From ZC4RG29 sp964521255 (GTDB lineage Bacteria > Bacteroidota > Bacteroidia > Cytophagales > Cyclobacteriaceae), in assembly GCA_964521255.1 (NCBI GenBank), contig CAZFRM010000018.1, positions 37,583 to 101,582 on the forward strand: DNA of 64,000 nucleotides, in the 5' to 3' direction. Position numbers and translations under genes: made by a program. The notes under the pieces were generated by a model, which was not told the DNA's origin, searched no databases, and saw nothing but the letters and a program-made list of their open reading frames with translations. Position 1 is the stretch's first letter; every line of letters begins with the position of its first letter. Shown here piece after piece: positions 19,127 through 27,854 of the stretch.

Positions 19127-19270
19127 GATGTGAGGGCAGAGGTAGGAGGGACGATGAAGGTTCACGAATAACTGCAAACCGGTTACCGATTACAATGAAC
19201 TTGTATCATATTATATTTCTCACTAGTGTCGTGTCATATTGAGTTGACGGTTCATCCATCGCTTGCGCTT

Positions 19271-19340
19271 GCCCCTAGCCCCGCCAGCTGGCGGGGAAAC
19301 AGCGCGCAGGAATGCCCCGCTGGCTAGCGGGGTTAGGGGC
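19271..19340. repeat. Nested GC-rich palindrome
   Basis: Two arms (19271-19288 and 19323-19340) pair at 16 of 18 positions, and each arm begins its own shorter palindrome: a perfect 18-bp one at 19279-19296 and an imperfect one at 19315-19332. It is far richer in G+C than the rest of the gap. Related words occur at 10427-10441. Confidence 0.65.
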
Positions 19341-19401
19341 TGCGTAGGAGACATGAAACTTTATTGTTGATATGACCCAGCATAGGATAGATGCTTAGTC
19401 T

Positions 19402-20505
19402 ATGACCATTCCAAATACCTCATCCCGGCTACTCTCTTTAGATTTTATGCGCGGACTCATTATGGTTCTGCTCATGCTGGAAAGCTCCCGCTTATATGAC
19501 AACCTTTATGAACAAAGTGAGGGAACGGCATTCGGATACTTCATGCAGCAATTCTTTCACCATCCGTGGAATGGTCTTCGGTTTTGGGATCTTATACAAC
19601 CCGGATTCATGTTTATTGCCGGTACAGCCATGGCGTATTCTTTGCAACGCCAAAAAGAGACAGGGAAAAGTTGGAATTACTCTTTCAGGAAAGCATTAAA
19701 ACGCTCCGGCTGGCTGTTCTTTTGGGGTGTTCTTGACTATGCTGTTCGTCCCGGCGGACTTTCATTTGAGTTGTGGAATGTATTGACGCAACTTTCATTC
19801 ACCATGCTGGTAGCCTTTCTTATTTATCAGTGGTCTTATACAAATCAGATTCTGGTGAGTATTGGATTATTGATCCTTACTGAAATCCTCTATCGTTTCA
19901 CTAATGTACCAGGCTTTGATCAGCCTTTTGTTGATCAACATAATTTTGGCAATTATGTTGACCTCCTTTTGATGAATAAAATAAATGATGGTGGCTGGGT
20001 TGCTATCAATTGTATTCCTACTGCGGCACATACCATCTGGGGTGCATTGGCGGGAAAACTTTTGCTATCGGCAAAGCTGGAAAATGTGAAAGTAAAATGG
20101 TTGGTGATAGCAGGTGTTGCAGGATTGATAATTGGGTACGGAATGAACGCAACGATCACTCCAATTATCAAACGTATTGCTACAAGTTCCTTTGTCCTTG
20201 CATCGGGTGGTTGGTGCTTACTTGCCCTCGGATTATTTTATTGGTGGATCGATATACGAAACCATAAAAAGTATTTGCTGTTTTTTACTATCGTAGGAAT
20301 GAATTCCATTTTTATTTACTTGTTTTTTGAGATTGTAGGATCGCGGTGGTTCAATGGATATGTTGGTGAAATTACCAACGGATTGATGAGCATAGTAAAT
20401 GTACCTTCCGGGTTGATGCATATTATTACATCACTTGTGATATTTGCATTGGAGTGGACTATGTGTTGGTTCCTGTATAAGAAGAAGATTTTCTTTAAAC
20501 TATGA
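19402..20505 (+). CDS. DUF5009 / heparan-glucosaminide-acetyltransferase-like membrane protein
   Basis: 367 residues with about 10 membrane helices. The N-terminal LLSLDFMRGLIMVLLMLESSR resembles the RxxxLDxxRG start of membrane acyltransferases. Other conserved-looking parts are GLRFWDLIQPGFMFIAGTAM, NCIPTAAHTIWGALAGKLLL and GMNSIFIYLFFEIVG. Relatives in Bacteroidota are annotated as DUF5009 or HGSNAT-like proteins and may transfer acyl groups from cytoplasmic acetyl-CoA to glycans on the other side of the membrane. Substrate unknown. Single gene. Confidence 0.8.
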   Translation: MTIPNTSSRLLSLDFMRGLIMVLLMLESSRLYDNLYEQSEGTAFGYFMQQFFHHPWNGLRFWDLIQPGFMFIAGTAMAYSLQRQKETGKSWNYSFRKALKRSGWLFFWGVLDYAVRPGGLSFELWNVLTQLSFTMLVAFLIYQWSYTNQILVSIGLLILTEILYRFTNVPGFDQPFVDQHNFGNYVDLLLMNKINDGGWVAINCIPTAAHTIWGALAGKLLLSAKLENVKVKWLVIAGVAGLIIGYGMNATITPIIKRIATSSFVLASGGWCLLALGLFYWWIDIRNHKKYLLFFTIVGMNSIFIYLFFEIVGSRWFNGYVGEITNGLMSIVNVPSGLMHIITSLVIFALEWTMCWFLYKKKIFFKL

Positions 20506-20620
20506 GAGCCTGGTTCACAGATCACAGCAATATTTTTTGGGTTGTCTGTCTATGACCTTTCCGTTGTTTTAATCTGTATTAAACTAATTTTACTTTGAGC
20601 GATAGACTTTAATTTGTTTG

Positions 20621-20707
20621 GCCACTAGGGCACTAAGACACAAAGAAATATGAAATGAATTTTTTCTTTATTGAATAACATTGCTTTGTGTCTTCGTGAC
20701 TTGTGGC
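20621..20707. repeat. CACAAAG quasi-tandem inverted repeat, copy 2
   Basis: Arms 20621-20645 and 20684-20707 are imperfect reverse complements made of CACNAAGNC steps, as at 11411-11492. It occupies much of the 330-base gap 20506-20835. The remainder of the gap holds a small palindrome TCTGCC..GGCAGA (20791-20805) and no gene. Confidence 0.65.
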
Positions 20708-20835
20708 ATTGCTTATTGCAATCAATAAAAGTAGAATTAACTTAACAGTAGTTTATCTATAACTTGATAATCAATTCAACCTATTCAATATCTGCCTTAG
20801 GCAGACAGGTTCAATTCTTTAACTATTGAAATACC

Positions 20836-21246
20836 ATGGCAGCAACAAAGACCGATATTTTAAAAATTGCAAAAAACTTTATCAAGGCAGTTGAGAAAGG
20901 GAAGACGGGTGAAGCGCTTGATAAATTCTATCACAAAGATGTTGAGCACACAACATACCCAAACGTGTTGACAAGGAATATAACAAAGCGAAATCTCAAG
21001 GAATTAAAGGAGGCTTCAGAGCGAGGCAAGGGTATTTTCACAAAGCAGACCTACAGCATTATTAAAACCTATGTATACGGAAACAAGGTTGTGATAGAAG
21101 CACTCTGGACAGGTACCTTGAGGATCGGCATCGGAAAACTTCCTATTGGCGGAAAAATGAAAGCGCACTTTGCCCAGTTCTTTGAATTTAAAAGAGGCAA
21201 GATTTTCAGGCAGAGAAATTATGATTGTTTCGAGCCATTCGATTAA
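20836..21246 (+). CDS. NTF2-like / SnoaL-type small protein
   Basis: 136 residues. The predicted order, two helices then a curved sheet, matches the NTF2/SnoaL fold: AKNFIKAVEKGKTGEALDKFYHKDVEHTTYP at the start, NKVVIEALWTGTLRIG in the middle, and the closing strand KMKAHFAQFFEFKRGKIFRQRNYDCFEPF. The family includes enzymes and ligand-binding proteins, so no reaction can be given. No signal peptide; likely cytoplasmic. Single gene. Confidence 0.82.
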   Translation: MAATKTDILKIAKNFIKAVEKGKTGEALDKFYHKDVEHTTYPNVLTRNITKRNLKELKEASERGKGIFTKQTYSIIKTYVYGNKVVIEALWTGTLRIGIGKLPIGGKMKAHFAQFFEFKRGKIFRQRNYDCFEPFD

Positions 21247-21419
21247 CGTGAGTGCTTTGACTTGTTCATTATCGTATACATTCGTCCGGTATATTTAGAT
21301 ATTTGGGATAATTCAAGTCAACAGTTGCGGGATCCCATCTGGCTCCCACAGACTGTCATCAATCAACCCTTTAACACCACTTTGTTCTATTTTTTGCACG
21401 CTGGATTCTTAAACCGTTG

Positions 21420-21715
21420 TTAAAAAGTTTTTACCAATAAAGCAGCGGCAGCACTTGCCAGAACAAACTTTAATTGAGCGTCCAGGTCATTACGAATCCA
21501 CACATACATTCTATTGCCCGGCACTACTTGCATAGCAGCAAGGGATTCATCTCCTCGCCAAAACTCATATCCTAAAACCGGATTAAATTTTGAGTTTTTT
21601 CTGTCTTAACTTTCGGTGATGCACTGTCCATTTCAAAATATCCATTTTGCTGTTCGACTGATGAATTAACGGTGACGCTGCTTCCGATTTGCCGGATGAC
21701 TTTTCCCGCTCCGCT
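21420..21715 (-). pseudogene. Frameshifted relic of an unknown protein
   Basis: On the minus strand one frame (21572-21715) reads GKVIRQIGSSVTVNS and EQQNGYFEMDSASPKVKTEK, and a second frame takes over near 21590 with KFNPVLGYEFWRGDE, MQVVPGNRMYVWIRNDLDAQ and a hydrophobic tail ending at a stop at 21420-21422. The two pieces look like one coding region interrupted by a frameshift, with the N-terminus lost. I do not recognise the family. It fills most of the 498-base gap 21247-21744. Confidence 0.38.
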
Positions 21716-21744
21716 TTACCTGAAATTATTTTATAAGGAAAACT

Positions 21745-22773
21745 CTATTTAGACTCAAAAAAGATTCCGAAGGCACTCCATTTTGGGTTACTGTCAATTA
21801 TCGCTTTTGCAACACCTGCCAACGGTATAAATAAAACCATTCCTGAAAAACCCCAGATGAGTCCACCAATGAATACAGCAGTAAAAATAACTGCGGCATT
21901 TACTTCCATAGTATCTCCTAACAATTTTGGTCGAAGGAAATTTTCTTGCACCAAATTAGAGGCGTACAGCGCAATGCCTACATAAAGCACATACTCAGGG
22001 CCCTTTGTACCCCAGGCAAACACCAGTATAATGACAAAAGCCACAAGGTTACCGATGTAGGGTATGAGATTGAGTATAGCAAAGAGGAAAGCAAAGAAAA
22101 ATGAGTAACTAATGCCGAAAAGCAAAAGTATTATATACGTTAAAACAATTGCCGCACCGGTAAGAAGAAGTGTTCCTTTTAAGTATTGATGAATAGATTG
22201 GTAAGATTTTTTAATCATTGTGCGTACACGTTCTTGCTGCTCACCCTCGTAACGACTTGTAATAAACCTTCTCAATAATGATCGGTAGTTAAGAATGAAA
22301 AATAAATACATAGGAATCAATGTGAGGGTAACAACATTTTGGCTCATGTCTTTCACATTTGAAGCCAGCCACGAGAGTGCATTTTTATAAGTGTCAGGTG
22401 AAAATAATTGTGAAGGATCAATGAGAGTCAATCCTGAGGACTGCTGGAGGCCTCCGAGTGATTCAATCATTTCATCTTTTGACCATGATTCGAAAATGTT
22501 TTCATTGCGCAGCACGTTCATGGATTGGTAGATCAGAAAGAATAAAACAATAGCGCCGAAAATCATAAAGACCAATGTTGCTATAATAGAAGCTAAAGTA
22601 CGTGGTACTTTTATCGATTCAAGCTTCCTTGCCATTGGAAACATGACAAAGGAAAATATCAGGGACCACACAATAGGTATTAGCATGCGCTTCGCACCAA
22701 CCATTATTACGATGATCAAAACGATAAGTAACACGGTAGCTGTGGTTCTGACGATATTATACTTTATCTGCAT
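21745..22773 (-). CDS. AI-2E family transporter
   Basis: 342 residues, about eight membrane helices, typical length for the TerC/YdiK/PerM-like AI-2E family. Seen: AKRMLIPIVWSLIFSFVMFP near the start, the long central segment between helices 3 and 4, RVRTMIKKSYQSIHQYLKG, LFAILNLIPYIGNLVAF (the family signature region) and NFLRPKLLGDTMEVNAAV. The name comes from the E. coli autoinducer exporter TqsA, but other members are Na+/H+ antiporters or unknown. The metallophosphoesterase gene lies 150 bp upstream on the same strand. Confidence 0.9.
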   Translation of the reverse strand: MQIKYNIVRTTATVLLIVLIIVIMVGAKRMLIPIVWSLIFSFVMFPMARKLESIKVPRTLASIIATLVFMIFGAIVLFFLIYQSMNVLRNENIFESWSKDEMIESLGGLQQSSGLTLIDPSQLFSPDTYKNALSWLASNVKDMSQNVVTLTLIPMYLFFILNYRSLLRRFITSRYEGEQQERVRTMIKKSYQSIHQYLKGTLLLTGAAIVLTYIILLLFGISYSFFFAFLFAILNLIPYIGNLVAFVIILVFAWGTKGPEYVLYVGIALYASNLVQENFLRPKLLGDTMEVNAAVIFTAVFIGGLIWGFSGMVLFIPLAGVAKAIIDSNPKWSAFGIFFESK

Positions 22774-22923
22774 AAAACTAATTTATGGGAGGAGAGATTT
22801 TTCATGAGAAGAATGGTTAGGCTTTTGCCTGAGAATGATAACAATGTTCACTAACAATTGTTACACAAGCAAATCAGCCGTCATGAAAATTTATCGTAAT
22901 GATTTGTGCAGCCAGGAGAAGCC

Positions 22924-24165
22924 TCAGGAGTTTTTAGACTTTAATTCTATTACCGTGATTTCCGGCCAGATGCCTACTCTTCCTGAAAAGCCAAGGAAGC
23001 CAAAGCCACGGTTCACATAAAGGTAACGACTGTTTTCTTCCAACAGGCCTGCCCAATGCGCATACCTGTATTTTACCGGACTCCATTTGATACCGAACTT
23101 CTCAATGCCGAATTGCATGCCATGCGTATGGCCCGATAAGGTGAGGTGTATTTTTGAATCATGATTCTTTACTTCAGCATTCCAGTGCGATGGATCGTGA
23201 GAGAGAAGTATTTTAAAGTCATGGATGGAAGTTCCGTTTAGTGCCTTATTCAGATTACCGCGTTTGCCGAAACCAACTCCCCAGTTCTCCACACCCATTA
23301 GCTTGATGGATTTGCCATTGCGCGTAATGCTGACCTGCTCATCCAGCAAAAGATCAAAACCGATTTCGTTATGGTAAGCTTTTAATTGTGCAAGGTTGTC
23401 TACCTTATCAGCTATGCTATTCCAATGAATATAATCACCATAGTCGTGATTGCCGAGTATGGAGTATTTTCCTTCCTTAGCTTCAATTTGTTTGAAGTGA
23501 TTGATCCACGGTTCAATTTCTTTTGCTTCATTGTTTACAAGATCGCCTGTGAATACAAAGAGATCTGATTTTTGTTTGTTGATCAAATCAATGCCACGTT
23601 GCACAGCATCGGCATCATCAAAGCTGCCGGCATGAACATCTGAAATTTGCGTGATGGTAAACCCGTCAAATTCTTTTGGAAGATCATCAAAATGTAAGGT
23701 GTGACGATGCACCGTGTATTTGTATTTTCCTTTCACCATTCCATAGACAAAGGATACAAGCGGAATTGATGCGAGAATAATTCCAACCTGACTGATCAAT
23801 GGATTTCTTGCGAGATGCCTGGCAGGAGAATCAGTGATGGGACCGATCGACGCATACATTACACGAAAAATGTCTTCACCTAAAAGCACAACAGCAAATA
23901 CAAGCTGACTAACGAAAATGATAATATAAGCGTGGATAGCAATTTTAAAGGATAGATCAAATTGTTTCGTTGAAACGCTGCGAAACATGCCCCTTAAAAT
24001 GAAAAATACTATCCCGCCAAGGAAAGTCCAATATCCCCATTGAATCAGGTTTTGATAGAATGGATCAAAAGAGGCTGTAACAGCCTGAATTCCCTGGAAG
24101 GAATAAGAATAAATGAAGTATGAGAAGAGGATAAACAATACTGCCGGTACCAAACGCCTGATCAT
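22924..24165 (-). CDS. Membrane-anchored calcineurin-like metallophosphoesterase
   Basis: 413 residues. Four membrane helices occupy about 1-155. The catalytic domain follows with all metal-binding motifs: ITQISDVHAGSF (DxH), VFTGDLVNNEA (GDxxN/D variant), SILGNHDYGDY (GNHD), LLSHDPSHW (His) and LSGHTHGMQFG (GHTHG). The layout matches YaeI/YkoQ-like enzymes, which cleave phosphodiesters such as UDP-sugar or lipid-linked groups at the membrane. The actual substrate is unknown. Confidence 0.92.
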   Translation of the reverse strand: MIRRLVPAVLFILFSYFIYSYSFQGIQAVTASFDPFYQNLIQWGYWTFLGGIVFFILRGMFRSVSTKQFDLSFKIAIHAYIIIFVSQLVFAVVLLGEDIFRVMYASIGPITDSPARHLARNPLISQVGIILASIPLVSFVYGMVKGKYKYTVHRHTLHFDDLPKEFDGFTITQISDVHAGSFDDADAVQRGIDLINKQKSDLFVFTGDLVNNEAKEIEPWINHFKQIEAKEGKYSILGNHDYGDYIHWNSIADKVDNLAQLKAYHNEIGFDLLLDEQVSITRNGKSIKLMGVENWGVGFGKRGNLNKALNGTSIHDFKILLSHDPSHWNAEVKNHDSKIHLTLSGHTHGMQFGIEKFGIKWSPVKYRYAHWAGLLEENSRYLYVNRGFGFLGFSGRVGIWPEITVIELKSKNS

Positions 24166-24406
24166 GATTTTTTTGAAGTTGTTCTGGTTAAGACGTAAAA
24201 CGAGGAAAAATAGTGCGGCTTACATAACATATTTTTACATTATCAGTTGAATTTACATTGGTAAGCGCAAAAATGAAAAAAGGTATATCGATAATTGAAA
24301 TAGAATTATTCAGTTAGATATGTCCGGAAATAAAGTAATGGGTGAGTTGGCTGATAAATATGTATTCGTTAAGCAATAATTAATTTCTCAATTAAACAGA
24401 AAAATC

Positions 24407-24868
24407 ATGAAAAAGCTCATTGTTATTTTTTTGACATGTGCATTCATTTTATCCACCTGTAAACCTCAATCAAAAACAATGGCAACGAACGACACCTCGC
24501 AACAGAAGCCAAACGCTGAACTGGAGGGAACTTACTGGAGACTGATTGAAGTGATGGGCAAGCCCGTCCCTCCACTACCGCAAGATAAAAGGGAAGCACA
24601 CATGATTTTGAAAAAGCAGGACAACCGGTTAAATGCATTTGGCGGCTGCAATACTTTATCCGGTGGATATGAAATAAAAGAAGGATACCAGATCCGATTT
24701 TCAAATGTGATCTCTACCATGATGGCCTGTCCTGACATGACCGTTGAAGATGAGTTAAAAAAAGTATTTGGAATGGCGGACAATTACAGCATTAAAGGCG
24801 ATAGTTTATCATTGAACAAGGCAAGAATGGCGCCGTTGGCAAGATTTGCTGCGGTTTATTTTAAATAA
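24407..24868 (+). CDS. META-domain lipoprotein
   Basis: 153 residues. The N-terminus is a lipoprotein signal with lipobox LSTC (Cys19). The META (HslJ-like) domain covers about 38-150: LEGTYWRLIEVMGKPV, NAFGGCNTLSGGYEI and the CPDM segment around ISTMMACPDMTVE. Two Cys in the domain (GGCN and ACPD) could form the usual disulfide. In other bacteria META proteins are linked to outer-membrane stress or novobiocin resistance; the role here is unknown. The lipid anchor would be added by the lgt product encoded at 37996-39081. Confidence 0.88.
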   Translation: MKKLIVIFLTCAFILSTCKPQSKTMATNDTSQQKPNAELEGTYWRLIEVMGKPVPPLPQDKREAHMILKKQDNRLNAFGGCNTLSGGYEIKEGYQIRFSNVISTMMACPDMTVEDELKKVFGMADNYSIKGDSLSLNKARMAPLARFAAVYFK

Positions 24869-24951
24869 CTTACTGTTAAAAATATTCATGATTTGTGTAT
24901 GGAAAAATTCACAGTGTAGCATCCTGTCTGTGAACTTTAATCCTATCGCAC

Positions 24952-26844
24952 ATGAACAGAATCTTTACACTCATTTTATGGATCATCTATTCCGTTGCCA
25001 CAGCGCAGGAACATGACCAAACCGTTCAATCGAAAATCAAACAGGTAACTGTATTCCTCCAAGGTGCACAAGTGACCCGCAAGGCTCAGGTTAATGTGCC
25101 GGGCGGAAACACAACACTTGTCTTCTCCGGCATATCACCTAACATACAGGAACAAAGCATTCAGGCAGAAGTTACCTCGCCTGTTAAAATCCTTTCCGTT
25201 TCTTTTGGTGTCAATTATTTCGACGAGGTGAAAAAGCCTGAAAAAATTTTAGCGCTTGAAGCAGAACAAAAAAGAATCATGTTGCTGCTTGAAAAAGAAC
25301 GATCACTTCAATCGGTGTACAAAGAGGAAGAAGCTATTCTTAAAGTAAATAAATCAATAGGCGGGACAGCGCAAGGTGTGCGTGTTGATGAATTGAAGGA
25401 TGCCATGGACTACTTCCGCACACGACTCTTGGAGATCAGCCAGAAGTTATTAGAGATTGATCAGAGCATCAGAAAGTACAGTGAAGAATTGGTGAAGACC
25501 GAGGCACAAAAGAAAGAACTGATGGCGCTTAAAGGACAGCCTACTGGTGAAATAACCGTAAAAGTATCTGCCTCCACTAATGTATCCGCAGATTTCAAAA
25601 TCACCTATCTTGTTAAAGATGCAAAGTGGTATCCATCGTATGATATTCGCGCTAAAGATATTCAATCGCCTATAACGGTTACCTACAAAGCAAACATCTC
25701 TCAACAGTCCGCTGAAGATTGGAATAATGTTGCACTCACAATCTCTTCAGCTGATCCGTCAGTTTCAGGAGCGAAGCCAGTGATTAAGCCCTGGATACTA
25801 GGCTTCAACAATTCAGCAGGACGTTACAACTCAGCGATAGGAACTTTGGATGGCATTTATGGTTCACGATCTTCATCTGCGATTGTTGGAAGAGTGGTGG
25901 ACGATGAAGGTCAACCATTACCTGGTGCTAATGTAATGATCAAAGGTACCACAGTGGGTACCGTTACGGATGTTAATGGATACTATTCTTTGACCTTAAC
26001 AGGAGATGCACGAACCATCGTGTATTCTTTCATTGGATATACTTCAGAAGAAATTCCGGTTGAAGGTAATGTAATGGATGTTGCAATGAAACCTGATATA
26101 CAGCAGCTCAGTGAAACCGTTGTGACTGGCTATGGATTGAGCGGTAGTGTTCCTGGTGTCAGGATTAGGGGTGCTTCCTCGTATGGCCAGGAACTTCGTT
26201 TTAAAAAAGTATTATCCGCCACACCAGTGATACGACAAACAGCAATGGAATTTACTTTGGATGATCCCTTCACAATAAAATCTGATGGAGAAGTACGAAT
26301 GAGTGAGATGATTGAATACGAGATGGATGCGCTCTACGAATATTACACTGCCCCTAAGCTGGACCTTAGCGCTTTCTTAACTGCGCGCATTCTTCATTGG
26401 GATGAATATAATTTTATGGAAGGTGAAGCGAGTCTTTATTTCGAAGGAAAGTACATCGGTAAATCCATCATCGAGACACGGAACACAAGTGATACCTTAA
26501 CACTTTCACTGGGACGTGATGCAGCCGTGGTAGTGAAGCGCGAAAAGGTTAAAGATGTTTCTTCCAAACAATTTGTCGGGTCAAACCAGAAAGTAATGTA
26601 TGCCTACGACATCAGCATTCGTAACAGTAAGCGCCAGCTCATTACCATTGTAATTGAAGATCAGGTTCCGGTCCCCAATACAAAAGAGATAGAAGTTGAT
26701 AAGCTTGAATATGCGAAAGCAGAACGTAATAGCGAGACCGGTATTGTCAAATGGAAGAAAGAAATCACACCGGGCAAGACAGAAACCATGCAGTTAAAAT
26801 ATAGTGTAAAGTTTCCGAAGTATAGCAGGATGGTGCTGGAGTGA
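24952..26844 (+). CDS. MuiA-type DUF4140/DUF4139 protein with a receptor-like insertion
   Basis: 630 residues with a signal peptide (1-18, ending TAQE). Order: DUF4140 (about 25-120, KQVTVFLQGAQVTRKAQVNV), coiled coil (about 125-200), first part of DUF4139 (WYPSYDIRA, YKANISQQSAEDWNNVALTI), then an insertion of about 100 residues starting near G313: a carboxypeptidase-regulatory-like domain (GRVVDDEGQPLPGANVMIKG, TDVNGYYSL), the TonB-receptor-type box SETVVTGYG (387-395) and VRIRGASSYG, after which DUF4139 resumes. The insertion copies the start of a SusC protein. The MuiA family is named for mucoidy inhibition; its mechanism is unknown. Ends at a good terminator. Confidence 0.85.
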   Translation: MNRIFTLILWIIYSVATAQEHDQTVQSKIKQVTVFLQGAQVTRKAQVNVPGGNTTLVFSGISPNIQEQSIQAEVTSPVKILSVSFGVNYFDEVKKPEKILALEAEQKRIMLLLEKERSLQSVYKEEEAILKVNKSIGGTAQGVRVDELKDAMDYFRTRLLEISQKLLEIDQSIRKYSEELVKTEAQKKELMALKGQPTGEITVKVSASTNVSADFKITYLVKDAKWYPSYDIRAKDIQSPITVTYKANISQQSAEDWNNVALTISSADPSVSGAKPVIKPWILGFNNSAGRYNSAIGTLDGIYGSRSSSAIVGRVVDDEGQPLPGANVMIKGTTVGTVTDVNGYYSLTLTGDARTIVYSFIGYTSEEIPVEGNVMDVAMKPDIQQLSETVVTGYGLSGSVPGVRIRGASSYGQELRFKKVLSATPVIRQTAMEFTLDDPFTIKSDGEVRMSEMIEYEMDALYEYYTAPKLDLSAFLTARILHWDEYNFMEGEASLYFEGKYIGKSIIETRNTSDTLTLSLGRDAAVVVKREKVKDVSSKQFVGSNQKVMYAYDISIRNSKRQLITIVIEDQVPVPNTKEIEVDKLEYAKAERNSETGIVKWKKEITPGKTETMQLKYSVKFPKYSRMVLE

Positions 26845-26905
26845 GGGATTGAGTTTACTTCGTCACATTTGCATTGACAATTTAATAAACTCTCCTTATC
26901 ATGGT

Positions 26906-26950
26906 AAGGAATCACGTGATCAGCATTCAAACGTGATTCCTTATTTATTT
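26906..26950 (+). terminator. Rho-independent terminator after the MuiA-type gene
   Basis: Perfect 12-bp arms (26906-26917 and 26931-26942, AAGGAATCACGT and its complement) with a 13-base loop, followed by the T-rich run TTATTTATTTG. It lies 62 bases past the stop and only 18 bases before the next start codon, so the DUF2911 gene must have a promoter inside or after the hairpin, or receive read-through. Confidence 0.8.
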
Positions 26951-26967
26951 GTTAAAACCAATCCCCT

Positions 26968-27513
26968 ATGAAAAACTTAAAATCCTTATTCCTGGCTATT
27001 GCCGTAATAGTGCTTCTTTCTGAAGTGGTTCACGCACAAAAACTACCTGAGCTTGATCAGAGTCCGGCTGATATAGCTTACCTCCGTGAGAACGGCAGGA
27101 GAACAGCTGCCGTCATTAAAGTGGTTTATGGCCGCCCTCTGAAAAAAGGCAGAACCATGCTTGGTGATAAAGAACCATACGGAACTATATGGCGCACAGG
27201 AGCCAATGAAACTACGGAGATCAAACTTTTTAGAGATGTTACCTTTGGTGATAAGCTTATTCCTGCAGGCACATATTCATTGTATTCTATTCCCGACAAA
27301 ACTGAATGGACGATTATCTTCAATTCAAAACTGGATACCTGGGGCGCCTATGAATATGATCAAACGAAAGATGTAGCGCGCATTAAATTTCCATCAGGAA
27401 AAACAGATGCAGAAGTGGAAGCTTTCACCATTGTTTTTGATGGAGGAAATGGAACAGGTACAATGATACTGGCCTGGGAAAATACTTCTGTTAAAATTCC
27501 TGTAAAATTTTGA
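26968..27513 (+). CDS. DUF2911 secreted protein
   Basis: 181 residues with a signal peptide ending near VVHAQK (about 24). The DUF2911 domain follows, with its characteristic run: IKVVYGRPLKKGRTM, PYGTIWRTGANETTEIKLF, KLIPAGTYSLYSIPDKTEW and TIIFNSKLDTWGAYEY. The domain is common in secreted or periplasmic proteins of Bacteroidota; no activity is established. The upstream terminator suggests it is its own unit. Confidence 0.9.
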   Translation: MKNLKSLFLAIAVIVLLSEVVHAQKLPELDQSPADIAYLRENGRRTAAVIKVVYGRPLKKGRTMLGDKEPYGTIWRTGANETTEIKLFRDVTFGDKLIPAGTYSLYSIPDKTEWTIIFNSKLDTWGAYEYDQTKDVARIKFPSGKTDAEVEAFTIVFDGGNGTGTMILAWENTSVKIPVKF

Positions 27514-27854
27514 GTTAAGAAATTCATAGCACGGAGATCAGGAGACACAAGATTTAATTGCCGGAGATTCTATACGGCGTTTATTAATCGTTTAGTGATT
27601 TAGTGCTACTTAGTTCATTCATTCAAAAATCTATGATACAAACGAAAAAATGGCAGTAAGCAAATGGCACTAGGCAATTTTGCCTAGTGCGATTGCCCTA
27701 TTGCCTACTTTTCAACATTGGTTAATATCTGTTGATAAAATGTTTTATATTAGTAAATGATGCTCTCATTAATAAACATCCACCTGCCTGAAGACCACAG
27801 GACAAAATTTTCGATGCGTATGTTCGTGATATGCGTGACGATTTATAAAGCTGC
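27514..27854. other. Convergent intergenic stretch of 341 bases with a hairpin
   Basis: Between the plus-strand DUF2911 gene and the minus-strand antiporter. It holds a strong hairpin (arms 27667-27677 and 27680-27690, GCACTAGGCAA type) embedded in further TGCCTA/TAGGCA words from 27648 to 27702. This is a likely bidirectional terminator of the same quasi-repeated style as other gaps here. No gene was seen in the stretch. Confidence 0.55.
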
